A DNA stretch of 18,728 bases from Smittium mucronatum (taxonomy: Eukaryota > Kickxellomycota > Harpellomycetes > Harpellales > Legeriomycetaceae), in the NCBI GenBank assembly GCA_001953115.1, contig LSSL01007381.1:1-18728 (forward strand), read 5' to 3'. Below, one piece after another: positions 17,340 through 18,728 of this stretch. A model generated the notes under the pieces. That model worked only from the letters and a program-made list of their open reading frames with translations. It was not told the origin of the DNA and did no database searches. The position numbers were made by a program, and so were the translations under genes. How positions within the stretch are numbered: position 1 is the stretch's first letter; each line of letters begins with the position of its first letter.

Positions 17340-18728
17340 ATGAGTAAAAAGAATCAGGTCAAGTTGAAAAACATTATTTTTTATTCTAACATGTACTAAG
17401 TGGGAATTGTAGCCTCCGAAAAAAAAATCGAACCGGTAGTAAAAATTCTTAAAGAATTAAGAAAATAACAACTTTTGATCCCAATGCGATGGGCTCTATG
17501 AAAATAAAAGAATACACTTTCTACTCAGACGGGGATGATTCAACTGATGAGTTTTCATAAGATGATAGAGCTGTTGATTTGCCTACTGTTCCAAAACCTG
17601 GATAAAAGTTAGCATCTTATTTTGATTTATCAGATGTTGAGGGGTTTATTTCTCATATGAAACCCTTAGCTATCAAGTCCGAAGTTGACGCCAAAGCCTT
17701 TTTTAGAATATTATCAAAATACTGCTCTACTGAAATTGTGAAATATCTCAAAGATTATGTTGTTTAATGAATCGGGAAATGAAAACCTATGAAAATTTAT
17801 ATGGTTAGTACTTTTGGCTTGACTTATTTTGAATATTTGACTGTAGATAATTTAAAAGAAATTATTTGTGCGGAATGGAATAAAAATATTGTTAGAGGGT
17901 TATCTGAGAGTTACAGAGTTATAGCTGGATATCTTATAAAAACGAAGATATTAAAGGAAGAAATACTTTTGAGGAGTTACTTGATTTTTTGCCTTACAAT
18001 AACTTAGAGGCTAGATTCTTAGCACAGGATGACAGAATAACAAAACATATTTGGGATCCGCTATCTGAAACTATTTCTTTTATATAAACTATATTCCAAA
18101 AAATAAAACTAAATAAAACTAAACATTCAAATAAAATAAGAAGTAACTTAGAATTAAACAATGGGTTTATCCAATTGAAAAAAAAAAAAGAATTCTCAAA
18201 AGAAAAAATGATTAAAATCAAACAGTTTACATGGTCCAATGCTGTGAATGTAAAAATCAATGTAGAAAAAAATGCGAATTACTTAAATAGGATCACAAAA
18301 GTGGAAAGGTGGTAACCGATTTGGAAGAGAAAATTTTATTTCAATATGGTAAGAGAGCGTTTAAAAATTATGAAAAGGGTGGTATTAAACCAGGATCGAG
18401 GACTTTAATAAAATGAAAAAATATATTGGATAGTGAAAATAGAGAACGGGAGTAGTGTTAATAGCTCGGATAGTGAATATGTTGAGTTTGATGATTCTGA
18501 GGAAGAAGACGTTTATATAATATATAGCGCAAAGAAAATAGCTACTGGTGCTCCAGAAAAACGATAATACCAAAAGATCACTAAGAATAACAAAAATGAG
18601 GATTTTTTAGGTTCTAACGGTAACGGAGTTAACGAAATGTTTATATGATCAAAGAATAAGATAAAATTATCAAAGCTGCTCTTTCTTTGAAAATCTCAAT
18701 CACAATTAAACAGCTTTTTCATGCAAGC
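17340..18728 (+). pseudogene. Decayed Ty3/gypsy-like Gag(-Pol) 5' region, runs off window
   Basis: The ATG at 17340 follows a poly-A tract. The first frame reads MSKKNQVKLKNIIFYSN and KIEPVVKILKEL with two stops. After a shift near 17470, the second frame (17477-17940) has stops TAA, TAA, TAA-TGA and TGA, but long clean stretches such as KLASYFDLSDVEGFISHM. A shift at about 17940 gives NEDIKGRNTFEELLDFLPYN to the TAA at 18085. A further frame has a cysteine cluster (CC-x-C-x3-C-x3-C, 18240-18275), reminiscent of but not matching a zinc knuckle. An acidic stretch SDSEYVEFDDSEEEDVY follows near 18466-18516. The last codons (LKISITIKQLFHA) resemble the segment before the aspartic protease in fungal Ty3/gypsy polyproteins. 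The Gag assignment rests on order and character, not on strong family identity. Confidence 0.5.

Noticed and set aside
17994..18260. 88-codon minus-strand ORF
   Set aside because: Antisense to the gag-like relic; its phenylalanine-rich content comes from A runs on the plus strand.
18385..18573. 62-codon minus-strand ORF
   Set aside because: Antisense to the acidic gag-like segment, which reads better on the plus strand.
15895..18728. Stop-codon reassignment (TAA/TAG as glutamine, TGA as tryptophan or arginine)
   Set aside because: Tempting because many stops sit at glutamine-like positions, but the same relics also contain frameshifts and lost catalytic residues, and CAA, CAG and TGG are used normally in them; decay explains all of it.
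1..18728. CRISPR array or prokaryotic operon
   Set aside because: No regularly spaced direct repeats with unique spacers, and no dense gene layout.

Overview
This is a very AT-rich (by eye roughly four-fifths A+T), gene-poor stretch of eukaryotic nuclear DNA. The only intact genes I can support are two tRNA genes on the minus strand near 8.0-8.2 kb: tRNA-Pro(TGG) followed after 5 nt by an initiator-type tRNA-Met(CAT). The initiator-type tRNA has A1:U72, A54 and A60. Its anticodon loop has U33 as in yeast initiators rather than the C33 of vertebrate ones. With the mobile elements present (MULE, Tc1/mariner-like, Ty3/gypsy-like), this suggests a fungal-lineage genome with a large AT-rich non-coding fraction, possibly an expanded microsporidian-type genome. 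That assignment is inference, and I cannot name a species.

Layout from left to right. Positions 164-3954 form one large inverted-repeat element with two 787-bp arms differing at about 7 positions and a 2.2-kb interior holding a possible Tc1/mariner relic. Positions 3955-5840 are AT-rich filler ending in a second Tc1/mariner-like relic that contains a perfect 16-bp hairpin. Positions 5842-7700 are mostly featureless apart from a promoter-like CCAAT/TATA/AATAAA arrangement. Positions 7716-7909 hold a short retroposon insertion with poly(A) tail and 16-bp target-site duplication, about 100 bp from the tRNA pair (8013-8161). Positions 8820-9660 are an island of much higher GC with a TTAGT-rich leader, many stem-loops and a broken reading frame. 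Positions 9750-12190 look empty. A degenerate ACTTGT hexamer array lies at 12226-12452. Positions 12846-14449 (minus) are a decayed MULE transposase with a SWIM-like tail. Positions 15895-16443 are a stop-ridden but single-frame ORF trace. The right end (about 16840-18728) is the 5' part of a decayed Ty3/gypsy-like retrotransposon that runs off the window.

Apart from the tRNAs, essentially all coding signal is broken transposon sequence. The decay is by stop codons (often at CAA/CAG-like positions) and frameshifts. The window is best read as a transposon graveyard with a housekeeping tRNA pair embedded in it. The most interesting loci are the structured GC-rich island, the long inverted-repeat element, the target-site-duplicated retroposon and the Pro-iMet tandem.
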